64,000 nt of DNA, from the NCBI RefSeq assembly GCF_002078875.1, contig NC_034411.1, positions 5,173,180 to 5,237,179 of the forward strand, read 5' to 3'. Of this stretch, positions 63,421 to 64,000 are shown piece by piece. The notes under the pieces were generated by a model. It made no database searches. It had not been told where the DNA came from and saw only the letters and a program-made list of their open reading frames with translations. Both the position numbers and the translations under genes were made by a program. This DNA comes from Numida meleagris. Lineage: Eukaryota > Chordata > Aves > Galliformes > Numididae. Position 1 is the stretch's first letter; every line of letters begins with the position of its first letter.

Positions 63421-64000
63421 AATGAAACCATTGAAGTCTCTGCTTCTTGTTCTGTTAGTTCATTAGTTTGTGCCATTGGTCTCGTCCCTTGGTTATATCA
63501 GCAACGTTGTTAAATGCCATGGGAGTACGTGTTCTTAGCAATGGTGGATGTATCCACAGTAACAGTTGTAGGATCTTGGCTAATTTTTCATCTTGGACCT
63601 GGAAAAAAAAGAAATACATCTATGTTTATAGAGAAACGTGTAGAAAGAAAGCATGTGCAACCCAAACAATGACTGTTTTACCCAGCTTGTTGGGTAGTTG
63701 TCATTTGTCTCTTGAAAATAGTGCCAATGGAAAAAATCCTTACAAACCCAGTCCAGTTACGGGGAGTAATGCTTTGGGGTCATGAGTCAAGGAGGGCAGA
63801 GAGACTTCGTTTGTTTTTCAATCTAGCGCTGCTTAAGTTCTGAAAAGAGTTAAAGATGTAGGTTTTGGTGGCTAACATGCCATGTCAAAAAGCCGGGTGC
63901 ATCTACTGCTTCTCTGCAGCATCTGTACTTCAGCTTATGGCGTGAGGGTGATGTATGATGTAAAAAATGCTGTATGCATGCAGCTGTGTGCCAGATTTCA
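63421..64000. other. Intronic DNA after the last CR1
   Basis: No exon or repeat recognised. The 105-codon open frame at 63468-63785 has no recognisable domain and no splice-site support that I could find. Confidence 0.6.

Larger units (their letters stand above)
37086..64000 (+). other. MACROD2: Intron downstream of the MACROD2 microexon (5' part)
   Basis: The intron begins with the ideal donor GTAAGTAAG at 37086. The next MACROD2 exon should start by completing a Gly codon and continue Phe-Pro-Asn-Glu-Pro; no such sequence preceded by AG was found, so at least 26.9 kb of intron follows. It contains one antisense internal CR1 fragment, two or three sense CR1 pieces and several simple tracts. 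Confidence 0.8.

Noticed and set aside
1..64000. tRNA, rRNA, snRNA, CRISPR array, or endogenous retrovirus
   Set aside because: No tRNA B-box/cloverleaf, no repeat-spacer pattern, no LTR pair or retroviral polymerase translation was seen on either strand by reading.
1..64000. FLRT3, which lies inside a MACROD2 intron in vertebrates
   Set aside because: Its coding region is essentially one long exon of about 650 codons; no open frame of that size exists here.

Overview
The window looks like avian nuclear DNA, most likely chicken or a close galliform relative. It carries several copies of the CR1 LINE, three of them ending in the CR1 8-bp tail unit (ATTCTRTG) in clean or slightly decayed form. 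It also carries one internally deleted mariner of the Galluhop (Mariner1_GG) type, which is known from chicken. GC content is moderate, long open frames are almost absent, and there is no operon-like packing. I see no bacterial, phage, CRISPR, tRNA or rRNA signal.

The one protein-coding feature I can defend is very small: a 31-nt exon at 37055-37085 on the + strand. It has a good branch-point/polypyrimidine/AG acceptor before it and an ideal GTAAGT donor after it. It reads A-F-P-C-I-S-T-G-I-Y plus the first base of a Gly codon. This is the conserved second ADP-ribose-binding loop of the MacroD-type macrodomain, and the Ile-Tyr version points to MACROD2 rather than MACROD1. MACROD2 has megabase-scale introns in vertebrates, so a 64-kb window with one microexon is what would be expected. 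On this reading, 1-37054 is the 3' part of one MACROD2 intron and 37086-64000 is the 5' part of the next. In chicken the locus should lie on chromosome 3, by synteny with human 20p12; that is knowledge, not something seen here.

Repeats by region: CR1 3' fragment with a decayed reverse-transcriptase motif (about 7328-8228, +); deleted Galluhop mariner (about 13014-13541, transposase remnant on -); second CR1 3' fragment (about 28490-29414, +); short CR1 tails at about 35090-35180, 58113-58173 and possibly 44190-44252; an internal CR1 ORF2 fragment on the - strand (about 52350-52850), recognisable only by translation; and the best-preserved CR1 (about 62757-63420, +) with the ORF2 C-terminus and three 8-bp tail units. 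A few homopolymer, C-rich, GT and TA tracts and two perfect hairpins complete the repeat content.

The rest is intronic DNA in which I can only point to candidates: AT-rich or motif-rich blocks that could be conserved enhancers, a pair of perfect AP-1 sites 40 bp apart about 1 kb upstream of the exon, strong orphan splice acceptors followed by open frames, and one antisense acceptor-donor pair enclosing a 137-codon frame. No self-contained new biological system is evident. The most informative object is the isolated, frame-breaking MACROD2 microexon.
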